From assembly GCA_038869515.1 (NCBI GenBank), contig JAWCQZ010000003.1, positions 155,306 through 219,305 on the forward strand: 64,000 nucleotides of DNA, read 5' to 3'. Source of the DNA: JAWCQZ01 sp038869515 [NCBI: Halobacteria archaeon] (GTDB lineage Archaea > Halobacteriota > Syntropharchaeia > JACQPP01). Position numbers and translations under genes: made by a program. Position 1 is the first letter of the stretch, and every line of letters starts with the position of its first letter. Of the stretch, positions 53,523 to 61,978 are shown in pieces. The notes beneath the pieces are model-generated. The model was given only the letters and a program-made list of their open reading frames with translations, did no database searches and was not told the DNA's origin.

Positions 53523-54359
53523 TTATAAAGCCCCGTGTGGGAATCGGACCCGTCTCCCCGCCGCGTCCCGCCAGAAGACCCCGAATTCGGTCCTTTGGAG
53601 CTCAGTCCCCCGGAACACCGGCCCCTCGACGCAGACCCTCCTCCCCGCCAGGTCGCACGAGCCGCAGAGTCCGATGCCGCACTTCATGATTCGCTCCACC
53701 GACAACTGGAGGCGCCCCGCGTGGCGCGTCCCCGCCTTCCGCAGGAGGGCCCCGAGCATCGCCTCGGGGCCGCAGGCGTAGATCTGGTCGTAGGCGCCCG
53801 GGTCCACCAGGTCGGTGACGAGGCCCCGGCGGCCCGCGGAGCCGTCGTCGGTAGCGACCCGGACCGGCCCGGCGCGCCGGAAGAGCCGGAGGAGGGTGAG
53901 GGAGCCCCGGCTCCGGGCTCCGACGAAGGACTCGACGCGGAGCCCCCGGCGGCGCGCGCGGGCGGCGAGGAAGGCGAGCGGGGGGGTTCCGATGCCGCCG
54001 GCCACCAGCCCGATTTTCCGCCCCCGCAACTCGAAGGGGCGGCCGAGGGGCCCACGGATGCCGACTCTGTCTCCGGGCCGCAGGCTGCAGAGGGCCCGCG
54101 TCGCCTCCCCGACGGCCTTCACCGTCATCGAGCCCGGGTCGGTCAGGCTCATGGGGACGTCGTCCACGCCGGGAATCCAGGCCATGACGAAGTGGCCCGG
54201 GAGCGCCCCGGGGACCTCCGGGCGGAAGCGGAGGGTCGCGGCGTCGGACCCTTCGCGGAGAACGCGGGCGATGGTGGAGATGACCGGGCGGGTTAAAGGA
54301 TGCTTTTCTCCAACGCCGTCCTCGGCCTCCGGCCTCCGGCCGGCGGACGATTTACGCAC
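53523..54359 (-). CDS. pyrK: Dihydroorotate dehydrogenase electron-transfer subunit PyrK
   Basis: A 278-aa ferredoxin-reductase-type flavoprotein that passes electrons from PyrD to NAD+. The FAD-binding beta barrel (about 25-110) includes LPGHFVMAWIPGVDDVPMSL and LRPGDRVGIRGPLGRPFEL. The NAD domain contains GLVAGGIGTPPLAFLAAR. The [2Fe-2S] site has four Cys in KCGIGLCGSCDLAGRRVCVE. The GTG start at 54359 overlaps the pyrD stop by 8 nt. The N-terminus is about 25 residues longer than usual, so a later non-ATG start cannot be excluded. Confidence 0.93.
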   Translation of the reverse strand: MRKSSAGRRPEAEDGVGEKHPLTRPVISTIARVLREGSDAATLRFRPEVPGALPGHFVMAWIPGVDDVPMSLTDPGSMTVKAVGEATRALCSLRPGDRVGIRGPLGRPFELRGRKIGLVAGGIGTPPLAFLAARARRRGLRVESFVGARSRGSLTLLRLFRRAGPVRVATDDGSAGRRGLVTDLVDPGAYDQIYACGPEAMLGALLRKAGTRHAGRLQLSVERIMKCGIGLCGSCDLAGRRVCVEGPVFRGTELQRTEFGVFWRDAAGRRVRFPHGAL

Positions 54360-55251
54360 GGTGGGACCTCCCGACGAGCCCCCCCAGGTTCGTGCGGTTC
54401 CGGGCCAGGAACTTCCGCAGCCCCGCGGTCACGTCCCTGAAGACCCCCGTGCCGTCGAGGAGCGCGGTCCCGATTTCCACCGCCCGCGCTCCGGCCGAGA
54501 GGAACTCGACGGCGTCCCTCCAGTTTGACACGCCGCCGGAGCCTACGATGGGGATGGAGACCTCTTCGTAGAGCTCGTAGACGCACCGGAGGGCCACCGG
54601 CTTCAGGGGCGGGCCCGAGAGGCCCCCGACCCGGTTCCCCAGCAGGGAACGCCCCGTCTCGACGTCGAACGCGGCCGCCCGGAGGGTGTTGACCGCGACC
54701 AGGGCGTCCGCGCCCGCGCGCTCCGCGGCCCGCCCCACCTCCGTGACGTCGGCGTGGGGCGTCAGTTTCGCCCAGACCGGCTTCCGAGCCCCCTCCTTGG
54801 CGGCCCGGACGATGGCGCGGACCAGCCGCGGGTCGGAGCCGACCTCGCTCCCGACGTTCTTCACATGGGGGCAGGAGAGGTTGAGTTCGAACCCGTCGAC
54901 GTGGCGCCGCAGGCCCCGGGCCATCGCCCCGAACTCCGCGGGGAATGCGCCGAAGAGGCTCGCCATGACGGGGACTCCGCCTCTTCGGGCGTCGCTCAGT
55001 TCGGGCAGGAATCCGCGCCACCCGGGGTTGGAGAGCCCCACGGCGTTGATGGCTCCGGTCTCGAGGCGGACCACGGTGGGGCCCTTGTAGCCTGTCCGGG
55101 GCTCCACGCCGAGGGATTTGGTCACCACGCCCCCCGCGCCCCACTCCGCAGCCCGGGCGAGGGAGGCTCCGGTGGAGCCGAGAATCCCGGAGGCGAGGAG
55201 GGTGGGGTTCTTGAGCCGAATCCGGCCGACGGAGACCGGCAACCGGGTCAT
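54352..55251 (-). CDS. pyrD: Dihydroorotate dehydrogenase, class 1B catalytic subunit
   Basis: A 299-aa FMN TIM-barrel enzyme oxidising dihydroorotate to orotate. The N-terminus is VSVGRIRLKNPTLLASGILG. The catalytic base Cys lies in FELNLSCPHVKN, the hallmark of class 1B, which works with PyrK. Phosphate-binding SIPIVGSGGVSNWRDAVEFL and ARAVEIGTALLDG complete the FMN site. It overlaps pyrK by 8 nt and the mptG gene by 4 nt (ATGA), giving a pterin-pyrimidine operon mptG-pyrD-pyrK. Confidence 0.97.
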   Translation of the reverse strand: MTRLPVSVGRIRLKNPTLLASGILGSTGASLARAAEWGAGGVVTKSLGVEPRTGYKGPTVVRLETGAINAVGLSNPGWRGFLPELSDARRGGVPVMASLFGAFPAEFGAMARGLRRHVDGFELNLSCPHVKNVGSEVGSDPRLVRAIVRAAKEGARKPVWAKLTPHADVTEVGRAAERAGADALVAVNTLRAAAFDVETGRSLLGNRVGGLSGPPLKPVALRCVYELYEEVSIPIVGSGGVSNWRDAVEFLSAGARAVEIGTALLDGTGVFRDVTAGLRKFLARNRTNLGGLVGRSHRA

Positions 55252-56219
55252 GGGAGGACCCCCGCTCCCCGGTTCCGGGGCCGGGTGATGAGGGTCCAGC
55301 CGCCTCCCATTCTGTCGAGGGCCGCCTGAAGCGCCTTCCGGATAGTCCGCGGGCGGGGGCCGAGGGCGTAGGCCAAGGGTCCGAAAGAGGACATGCCCGC
55401 CCCCGCGGCCCCGGCGCGCCGTGCGGCCCGGAGGAGCGCCTCCATCCGCGGCCCCTGGAGGGCCACCTCGCGCTTTTTGAAACCGGTCTCCTGCATGCGG
55501 TTGACGGCCTCCCCGAATGCGGGAAGGTCCCCCTCGGCCACGGCGGGGAGCAGTCCGAGGAGGACGAGCCGCGACGCCTCCTCCACCTCCCGGGAGGGGA
55601 TGGGACAGAGGCGGCGGAACGCTTCGACCTCAGTCCGCCCATGAACTCGGGGGGGTGTGGGGGAGGGTCCGGACGGGCAGGCGAGGACCACCGGCCAGTC
55701 GGGCATGTCGAGCCGGGCCACCCGGGGGGGAGGCGGGGCGCGGGAGGCGGCCGAGGGGAAGAACCCGCGCTTGACCCGCCGGGAGTGCCCCCCGTCCACG
55801 ATGAACCCGCCCCCCTCGAAGGCCCAGACGCCGATGCCCGAGGTCCCGCCGCGCCCCGCCGTCTCCGCGGCCTCTTCGACCGTCAGGCCGAGCCGGTGGA
55901 GCCGGGCGAGCCCCCACGCGGCGGCGAGGGCCGCCTGGGTGCCGGAGCCCAGGCCGACGTGGGGCTCGTAGCCGCGCAGGATCCGGACCGTCCCCCGGAC
56001 CCGGCGGGCCCGGGAGAGGCGCAGGGCCGCCTCCCGGGCGTGGCGCAGAATCTCCGGGTGAACGCCGGGCGCCGCGACCACCCGCAGCGGCCCCCTCTCC
56101 ACCTCGACCTCGATGGAGGGGGCGTCGAGGGCGAATCCCGCCCCGCCGTCCACCCGCCCCCTGCCTCCGTGGAGGTCCAGGAGCCCCGCGTGGAGGCGCG
56201 AGGGGGTGACGATACGCAT
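55248..56219 (-). CDS. mptG: Beta-ribofuranosylaminobenzene 5'-phosphate synthase (MptG)
   Basis: A 323-aa GHMP-superfamily enzyme joining 4-aminobenzoate and PRPP, a dedicated step of tetrahydromethanopterin synthesis. The start [20 protein letters not shown] has the family's TPSRLH signature. The glycine-rich loop is [20 protein letters not shown], then [20 protein letters not shown] and [16 protein letters not shown]-terminal [12 protein letters not shown] fits. The ATG at 56219 is chosen, about 25 nt after a TATA-like CCATTTTGAGC; longer frames enter the ftsZ promoter. With mptA it implies that this archaeon uses methanopterin-type C1 carriers. Confidence 0.94.
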   Translation of the reverse strand: MRIVTPSRLHAGLLDLHGGRGRVDGGAGFALDAPSIEVEVERGPLRVVAAPGVHPEILRHAREAALRLSRARRVRGTVRILRGYEPHVGLGSGTQAALAAAWGLARLHRLGLTVEEAAETAGRGGTSGIGVWAFEGGGFIVDGGHSRRVKRGFFPSAASRAPPPPRVARLDMPDWPVVLACPSGPSPTPPRVHGRTEVEAFRRLCPIPSREVEEASRLVLLGLLPAVAEGDLPAFGEAVNRMQETGFKKREVALQGPRMEALLRAARRAGAAGAGMSSFGPLAYALGPRPRTIRKALQAALDRMGGGWTLITRPRNRGAGVLP

Positions 56220-56303
56220 GGAGGGGCTGTGGCCGGTCGGCTCAAAATGGTGGCGGTAGGCCCTGCGGGCCCCCGATCTGCGCGGGAGTTGCGGCCGATA
56301 CGA

Positions 56304-56349
56304 GAAAGTATATAAAACACCCAGGTATAGTGCGAATCGCAAAGGAGGG
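56304..56349 (+). promoter_or_regulatory. ftsZ promoter and Shine-Dalgarno
   Basis: GAAAGTATATAAAACAC (about 56303-56319) is one of the best TATA boxes in the window. AAAGGAGGGG at 56341-56350 is a Shine-Dalgarno site. The site is too close to the ATG at 56351 (2 nt) and favours the ATG at 56360 (11 nt). Confidence 0.7.
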
Positions 56350-56359
56350 GATGGAAAAC

Positions 56360-57457
56360 ATGGAATCGCTCGTCCAAGAAGCACTGCGCGAGAAAGAGCG
56401 CGAGGCGCGCCAGCAGCAAAACCGCTCCCAGGGCGGCGAACTCGAGGATTTCGGCCTTCCCCAGATCGTCATCGTCGGATGCGGCGGCGCCGGCAACAAC
56501 ACCGTGAGCCGGCTCCACCGGATGGGGGTCCAGGGGGCCACCACGGTGGCGATCAACACGGACAAGACCCACCTCGACGTCACCCAGGCGGAGAAGAAAA
56601 TCCTCATCGGGCGCTCGCTCACCCGGGGCCTGGGCGCCGGCGGCGACCCCCGCATGGGCAAGCAGGCCGCCGAACTCGGCCGGGACGCCCTCGAAGAGGT
56701 GTTGAAGGACGCCGACCTCGTTTTCGTCACCGCGGGCATGGGCGGCGGGACCGGGACCGGCTCGGCCCCCGTGGTCGCCGAGGTCGCCAAGAGCCTCGGG
56801 GCAATCGTCATCGGCATGGTCTCCTCCCCGTTCCGGGTGGAGCGCCTCCGGCTCGTCAAGGGCGAGGAGGGCATCGAGGAGCTGCGCCGGAAGTGCGACA
56901 CGGTCATCGTCCTCGACAACAACCGGCTCCTCGAATACGTCCCGAACCAGCCCATCGACATGGCCTTCGGCGTCATGGACCAGTTGATTGCGGAGACGGT
57001 CAAGGGAATCTCCGAGACCATCACCCAGCCCTCGCTCATCAACCTCGACTTCGCCGACGTCCGCACCATCATGTCGTGCGGCGGCGTCGCGGTGATGCTC
57101 TGGGGCGAGACGACCCCGCAGGACAACCGGGACAAGTCGAAGAACGTGGTCCGGAACGCCCTGAACCACCCGCTCCTCGACGTGGACTACCGCGGGGCGA
57201 CCGGGTGCCTCCTCCACATCACCGGAGGCCCTGACCTCACCCTGAAGGAGGCCGAAGAGGTCGCCGAACTCCTCACCTACGAACTCGACAGCCACGCCAA
57301 CGTCATCTGGGGCGCCCGCATCAACCCGAACTACGAGGGGAGGGTCCGCCTCATGGCCATCATGACCGGGGTCCAGAGCCCCCAGATTCTCGGGCCAGCC
57401 GAGAACCCCGCGTCCCGGGCGCCCCTGGTCGAGACCTTGATTGACAGAATCGAATAA
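56360..57457 (+). CDS. ftsZ: Cell division protein FtsZ
   Basis: Tubulin-like GTPase forming the division ring, 365 aa from the chosen start. The charged helical N-terminus [20 protein letters not shown] is typical of archaeal FtsZ. The nucleotide-binding elements are [20 protein letters not shown], the T4 signature [20 protein letters not shown] and the T7 loop [17 protein letters not shown] with the catalytic Asp. The T4 sequence and T7 DFADVR are those of true FtsZ rather than CetZ. The GTG at 56330 and ATG at 56351 are alternative starts. It is followed by a short T-run (GGTTTTTAG). Confidence 0.96.
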   Translation: MESLVQEALREKEREARQQQNRSQGGELEDFGLPQIVIVGCGGAGNNTVSRLHRMGVQGATTVAINTDKTHLDVTQAEKKILIGRSLTRGLGAGGDPRMGKQAAELGRDALEEVLKDADLVFVTAGMGGGTGTGSAPVVAEVAKSLGAIVIGMVSSPFRVERLRLVKGEEGIEELRRKCDTVIVLDNNRLLEYVPNQPIDMAFGVMDQLIAETVKGISETITQPSLINLDFADVRTIMSCGGVAVMLWGETTPQDNRDKSKNVVRNALNHPLLDVDYRGATGCLLHITGGPDLTLKEAEEVAELLTYELDSHANVIWGARINPNYEGRVRLMAIMTGVQSPQILGPAENPASRAPLVETLIDRIE

Positions 57458-57509
57458 ACCCGGTTTTTAGAGCGATTTTCGGCGCGCAGCCCGGGCTACC
57501 CCGAGTAAG

Positions 57510-57594
57510 TGCAGGGGGGAGGATTTGAACCCCCGAACGCCTGCGCGAGCAGATCTTGAGCCTGCCGCCGTTGACCAGACTTGGCTACCCCTGC
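57510..57594 (-). tRNA. tRNA-Leu (anticodon CAA)
   Basis: Class II tRNA, 84 nt plus discriminator A73. The acceptor GCAGGGG pairs with CCCCTGC. The D-arm is GCCAAGTCTGGTCAACGGC. The anticodon loop CTCAAGA gives CAA. The long variable arm is CTCGCGCAGGCGTT-like, and the T-loop is GTTCAAAT. No intron and no encoded CCA. A73 is the expected Leu identity base. Confidence 0.95.
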
Positions 57595-57719
57595 GGTTTT
57601 GGAGACGGGGACCCGGTCCCCGTTCCTGGACAGTTCCCCCGCTTTCTCCCCTTCTGTCTTTCCTTCCGGGTGCCCGAGTCAGGAACGTTTAATAGCCGCG
57701 GGCAGGGACGGGTAGGCTC

Positions 57720-58157
57720 ATGAAGGTCGGCGAGGTCATGCACCGCGGGGCCATCACGGCGATGGCCGACGAGCCCCTCCCTCCCGTCGCCGAGCGGATG
57801 GGGGAGCGGCGGGTGGGGTGCGTCGTGGTCCTTAAGCAGGGCAAGGTGGCGGGCATCCTGACCGAGCGGGACATCCTGCGGAAGGTCGTGGCCCGGAACA
57901 AGACGCCGGCCCGCATCCAGGTCCGGGACGTCATGAGCGCCCCCGTGACCACCGTGACCTCCGGCACCGACCTCGACGAGGCCACAGCCCTCATGGCGGA
58001 GCAGCGCATCCGCCGCCTCCCGGTGGTGGACGGCGGAAAACTGGTCGGGATGCTCAGCTCCTCGGACGTCGTCTGCTTCCTCCCCCAGATGGACAAGATT
58101 CTCCTCGATATGGAGTTGAAGGCCGAGGGGTCCGCCGCGAAACCGAAAAAGCGCTAG
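57720..58157 (+). CDS. Tandem CBS-domain protein
   Basis: A 145-aa protein of two CBS domains. CBS1 spans VGEVMHRGAITAMADEPLPP to GILTERDILRKVVARN, and CBS2 spans VRDVMSAPVTTVTSGTDLDE to LVGMLSSSDVVCFLP. Such pairs bind adenine nucleotides and regulate a partner enzyme or channel; the partner is not apparent. The ATG is about 25 nt after a TATA-like GTTTAATAGC. It overlaps the convergent GH35 gene by 4 nt. Confidence 0.93.
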   Translation: MKVGEVMHRGAITAMADEPLPPVAERMGERRVGCVVVLKQGKVAGILTERDILRKVVARNKTPARIQVRDVMSAPVTTVTSGTDLDEATALMAEQRIRRLPVVDGGKLVGMLSSSDVVCFLPQMDKILLDMELKAEGSAAKPKKR

Positions 58158-60484
58158 CCAGAGGGCGTGAGGAGGAGGACCCTCCCATCGTTCGCGTCCA
58201 GAGGGACCTCCAGGGACCTCTCGGCGGCGCCGGCCGGGGCTTTCGATTTTCCGTGAGCGTAGAGCGTCTCGACGCGGTTCCTCGGTCCGAGGCCGAGCCG
58301 TCCCGGGTCCCGGAACTCGACGGTCGCAGTCCGGGCCGGACCGCGGTTGAGGAGGAAGAGCAGAGTGGAGCCGCGCGCCCTGCGGGCCACCGCCTCCACG
58401 CCCGGGGGCGCGGCGAGGGCGGGGGCGACGCCGGCCCGGTCGAGGATCCCGCCCGCCAGCCCCTTGAGGGCGCGGTGCTCCCCGGGCCGGATGGAGTAGT
58501 AGCCCTTGCCGGAGAAGAGGGCCCCCGGAAGGGTTCCCACGACCGTGACCCGCCCCTTCTGGAGGGGCGCGGTCCACCCCACGGTCCTCTTCCCACGCGT
58601 CAGGAGGGTCTCGGCGCCCGCGGGGGGGTCCCAGGAGGACTCGAGAGGCGCCCCGGGGAAGGGCCCGTCGGGCCCCCGGAGGGCCACCCGGCGGCTGAAG
58701 AAGTAGTTCATGGGGGGGATCCCCTGGCGCATCCCGTCGAGGGTGAAGTTCTGCCACTTGGAGGGGACCCGCCACCGGTAGAGGGCGCGCCAAATCATCA
58801 CCGTGTTCAAAATATGCATCACCGCCTGGCTCTGGTAGTGGATTCGGGTGGGCCCCGGCGCCGAGGGGATGAGGTCCCGGGCGCCCGGGAGGGGGCGGCC
58901 CTGGAGGTCCCGGGAGGGGGTCTTGGGGGTCACCATCAGATGGCCGCCCCCGGAGACGTATCCCTTCAATTTCTCCAGGGTCCCTGCGTCCATGAACCCG
59001 TTGGAGGGGAGGATGAGGAGGCGCCGCTCTGCGAGCGCTTCGGGGGCCGCCATCTCGAGGTCGGCGATTTCGGGGTTGGGCCCCCCCTCGTGGAAGAGTC
59101 CCAGGAGGCCGTGGGCCCCCGCCCCCATCGAGAGGTCGAAGGGGTCGCTCGAATACATCCGGTGGTTCGGGAAGTATTCGAGGAGGGCGAAGGGGTCGGT
59201 GACCTCCTCCGACTCCAGGAGCAGCTCCTCGTTTTTCCGGGCGAACTCACAGATGGACTTCACCACGCCGTGGCGGGGCAGCGTCTCCCCGCCGGGCCCG
59301 ATGCAGGCGTTCCAGGCGTAGAGCGCCCCGTCGGCTTCCACGCAGTCGTGGAGGATGTAGTAGCCGATCCATCGCGTCCCGTGGGCGAGCATGGCGAGGG
59401 TCAGTTGGACCGTCTCCTCCATCGGGACCTCCACGAAGGGGTCGAACCAGCCGCACTGGGTCTCCGGGGAGAAGACCGGCGCGTCGCCCCGGTAGTTCGC
59501 GAAGAGTTTGGGGCCGAAGCAGGGCACGAAGGGCATGTCGAAGAGGTGCTTCCCGGGCACCACCTTCGGGTAGAGGTCGTAGCCCACGGGCCCCACCTCC
59601 TGCGCCTTGCGCCGGGTGTGCCCCGGGGTGAAGAGGAGCGCGGGCTCGTTCAGGAAAAACGGCTCCGGCGCCCCCGCCTCGCGGAGTTTCCCCTTCAGGT
59701 TGTTGAGGTAGCGGATGAGATACTCCTCCAGGAACTCCTGCCACAGTCCCACCTCGCCCAGGTTCTCCAGGGGGGCCCGCAGGCGGCGCCACGGGAGGCG
59801 GGGAACCGGCCTCACCTCCTCCAGTCGCGCGTAGGAGGTCCCCCGGTCACGGTTCAGGGCCTCCACCGAACCGTATCTCTCCTTGAGGAACGTCCGGAAC
59901 ATCTCCATCGTCGCCGGGTTGTAGTCCCGGAAAAACGGCGTGGGGCTGACGAAGCCGTCAATGTAGACCACCCCGGTCTCGTTGTCAATCTGGGTGCAGA
60001 GGATGTTCTTGAAGGGGCGCACCGCCTCGAACAGGGCCTTGAACCACTTCCCGGCCAGTTCGAGGTGCTTCGGGTGGTTGAAGGAGACCGTGTGCCACCT
60101 CCGCCCGTCCTGGGCCACCTGGAGAACCTCCGGGTATTTCTCGAAGAGCCACGGCGGGTATCCGAAGTTGAGGTATTCGGCGTTGATGTAGGGCCCGGGC
60201 CGGAGGGTGATGGCGAGGCCCGCATCCTCGATGAGGCGGCAGACGCCGACCAGGTCGCGCTCGGGCCGCGTCCGCCCCGTGAAGTCGAACCGCCCTTCCT
60301 CCGCCTCGTGCCACCCCCACGGGATGTAGAGGTCGATGAAGGTGATGCTGGCCGCTTTCAGTTTTTCGATGCCCGGGGCCCAGAGGGGCTTCGGAATCCG
60401 GTAGTAGTGGAAGGCGCCTCCGATGAGGAGCCTCCGTTTTCCGTCCACCCGGATGTTCCCGTCCTTGAACTCCGCGCGGCCCAT
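58154..60484 (-). CDS. Glycoside hydrolase family 35-like beta-galactosidase
   Basis: A 776-aa enzyme. The N-terminal catalytic barrel shows GH35 blocks: GGAFHYYRIPKPLWAPGIEK, FIDLYIPWGWHEAEEGRFDF, ITLRPGPYINAEYLNFGYPP-WLF and the acid/base Glu in CTQIDNETGVVY. A nucleophile candidate is the Glu in VFSPETQCGWFDPFVEV. The middle contains a GATase-like or trimerisation-type alpha/beta segment (RRLLILPSNGFMDAGTLEKL, GGGHLMVTPK) and a C-terminal beta region. No signal peptide is present, so it acts inside the cell on imported or glycan-derived galactosides. A TATA-like GTTTGATAACC lies about 25 nt upstream. Confidence 0.88.
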   Translation of the reverse strand: MGRAEFKDGNIRVDGKRRLLIGGAFHYYRIPKPLWAPGIEKLKAASITFIDLYIPWGWHEAEEGRFDFTGRTRPERDLVGVCRLIEDAGLAITLRPGPYINAEYLNFGYPPWLFEKYPEVLQVAQDGRRWHTVSFNHPKHLELAGKWFKALFEAVRPFKNILCTQIDNETGVVYIDGFVSPTPFFRDYNPATMEMFRTFLKERYGSVEALNRDRGTSYARLEEVRPVPRLPWRRLRAPLENLGEVGLWQEFLEEYLIRYLNNLKGKLREAGAPEPFFLNEPALLFTPGHTRRKAQEVGPVGYDLYPKVVPGKHLFDMPFVPCFGPKLFANYRGDAPVFSPETQCGWFDPFVEVPMEETVQLTLAMLAHGTRWIGYYILHDCVEADGALYAWNACIGPGGETLPRHGVVKSICEFARKNEELLLESEEVTDPFALLEYFPNHRMYSSDPFDLSMGAGAHGLLGLFHEGGPNPEIADLEMAAPEALAERRLLILPSNGFMDAGTLEKLKGYVSGGGHLMVTPKTPSRDLQGRPLPGARDLIPSAPGPTRIHYQSQAVMHILNTVMIWRALYRWRVPSKWQNFTLDGMRQGIPPMNYFFSRRVALRGPDGPFPGAPLESSWDPPAGAETLLTRGKRTVGWTAPLQKGRVTVVGTLPGALFSGKGYYSIRPGEHRALKGLAGGILDRAGVAPALAAPPGVEAVARRARGSTLLFLLNRGPARTATVEFRDPGRLGLGPRNRVETLYAHGKSKAPAGAAERSLEVPLDANDGRVLLLTPSG

Positions 60485-60580
60485 CCCGCCAATCCTGTCC
60501 CGGGGTTATCAAACCTCCCCCGATTACGACCTTTCACGGCCACCGGATAGGTTTTAATGGCCCTCCTCCCAAGCCCCACC

Positions 60581-61969
60581 ATGGCGGACATGCCCCTTCT
60601 CTGGAAGGCGGAGACCGAGGGGCAGGTGAAGGCTGCGGCGCTCCAGGCGGGGCTCGCCGCCGCCGGATGCTACGACGGCACGGTCCACTTCTTCGACCTG
60701 AAGGGTCAGCCCCTGGGGAAGTTCAAGGCGAAGCGCCGGGGGGACAAGGTCATGGATGTCTCGGTGAGCCCCGGCGGGACCCGGACAGCGGTGGGGACCC
60801 ACGACGGCGACGTCTACCTCCTGGACGAAAACCGGAAGCCGCTCTGGACGTTCAAGACCGAGGGGCGGTTCAACGCCGCCATGTGCGTGGCCCTCCGGGG
60901 CGAGGCGGAGGGCGTGGTGGTGGGGTGCTACGACGGCCGCCTCTACCTCCTGGGGCCCGACGGACAGGTCCGCTGGTCTCTCGCCCCGGGGTCGGCCTTC
61001 GAGCAGCGCTACATCTGGTCGCTCTCCACCTCCAGCAGCGGCCACGTGGCGGTCGGGACCCACGGGAACGAGGTCCTCCTCCTCTCCCCCGAGGGAAAGG
61101 TCCTCTGGAACCAGAAGGGCCGGGAGGCCGGGGCGACCGTGTGCGTCGCGATGTCCGCCCGCGGCGACGTCCTCTGGTCGGGCTCCGACGACCGGACCCT
61201 CTCGCTCCTGGACGCCCGCGGCAAGGTGCTCCGGAGTTTCCCGGCCCCGGGGAGGGTGCGGACCATCTCCGCGGACCGGCGCGGCTCCCTGCTCGCGGTG
61301 GGGACCTACGACGGCCGGCTCTACCTCTACGACGCCGAGGGCAAGGTCCTGGCGGACCAGGCGATGCCCGGGGGCTTCCCCTGGTCGGTCTGCCTCTCGC
61401 CCTCCGGCGCGACCCTGGCGGCGGGCTCTTCGGACAAGGGGCTCTACATCTACGCGGTCGCGGCGGCGGTGGAGCGGGCCGCGGCGGATCTCCGGGAGAG
61501 GGCGGCTGCGGCCAAGGCGAGCGTCAACCTGGGCCCCGTCTTCCAGCCGGGGGCCGACCCCGAGGGGACCATGGCCCGGGTCCGGGAGCTCCGGAAGTCG
61601 TTCTACGACCGGAAGTCGGCCGAGGCCATCGAGGCCCGCCTGCGGGTTCTCCCGGGGCGGGAGAAGGAGCCCGCCCTCGAATCGATCCGGAACCTCCTGG
61701 ACCAGGCCAAGAAGAAGGGTTCAGGAAGCCTCCTGGTCGAAGCCGAGTCCCGGCTCGATGAGCTGGAGACCCTCCTTCAGATGCGCGAGGCCCTCGCCGA
61801 GGAGTTGAAGTCCCTGGAGGGGCCCGAGCGCTACGCCCAGGCCCTCGGGGAAGCGAAGAACGTGGAGGGGCTGAGGCAGCTGCTGGAGGACCGGGGGGAG
61901 AGGAAATCGCGGCTCCGGAAGGCGCTGGAGGAGCTCGAAGCCCGTCTGAGGGCGCTCCCCCAGACGTGA
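60581..61969 (+). CDS. Beta-propeller (WD40/PQQ-like) protein with C-terminal coiled coil
   Basis: A 462-aa cytoplasmic protein. Residues about 8-290 form seven or so blades with recurring VGTYDGRLYLYDAEGKVL, VGTHDGDVYLLDENRKPLW and GSDDRTLSLLDARGKVLRS units, typical of PQQ/WD-type propellers. Residues about 295-462 are helical coiled coil (RVRELRKSFYDRKSAEAIEA, ESRLDELETLLQMREALAEE). It is probably a scaffold. No catalytic residues are visible. The start at 60581 (MADMPLLWKAE) lies about 25 nt after TATA-like GGTTTTAATGG. It is convergent with aglB. Confidence 0.85.
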   Translation: MADMPLLWKAETEGQVKAAALQAGLAAAGCYDGTVHFFDLKGQPLGKFKAKRRGDKVMDVSVSPGGTRTAVGTHDGDVYLLDENRKPLWTFKTEGRFNAAMCVALRGEAEGVVVGCYDGRLYLLGPDGQVRWSLAPGSAFEQRYIWSLSTSSSGHVAVGTHGNEVLLLSPEGKVLWNQKGREAGATVCVAMSARGDVLWSGSDDRTLSLLDARGKVLRSFPAPGRVRTISADRRGSLLAVGTYDGRLYLYDAEGKVLADQAMPGGFPWSVCLSPSGATLAAGSSDKGLYIYAVAAAVERAAADLRERAAAAKASVNLGPVFQPGADPEGTMARVRELRKSFYDRKSAEAIEARLRVLPGREKEPALESIRNLLDQAKKKGSGSLLVEAESRLDELETLLQMREALAEELKSLEGPERYAQALGEAKNVEGLRQLLEDRGERKSRLRKALEELEARLRALPQT

Positions 61970-61978
61970 CCCGCCGCC

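Noticed and set aside
56330-56359. Earlier ftsZ start codons (GTG 56330, ATG 56351)
   Set aside because: The Shine-Dalgarno at 56341-56350 overlaps or nearly touches them. They are not excluded, but the ATG at 56360 has the only workable spacing.
58253-60550. 765-codon plus-strand frame opposite the GH35 gene
   Set aside because: Antisense shadow; the minus strand has full GH35 catalytic blocks.
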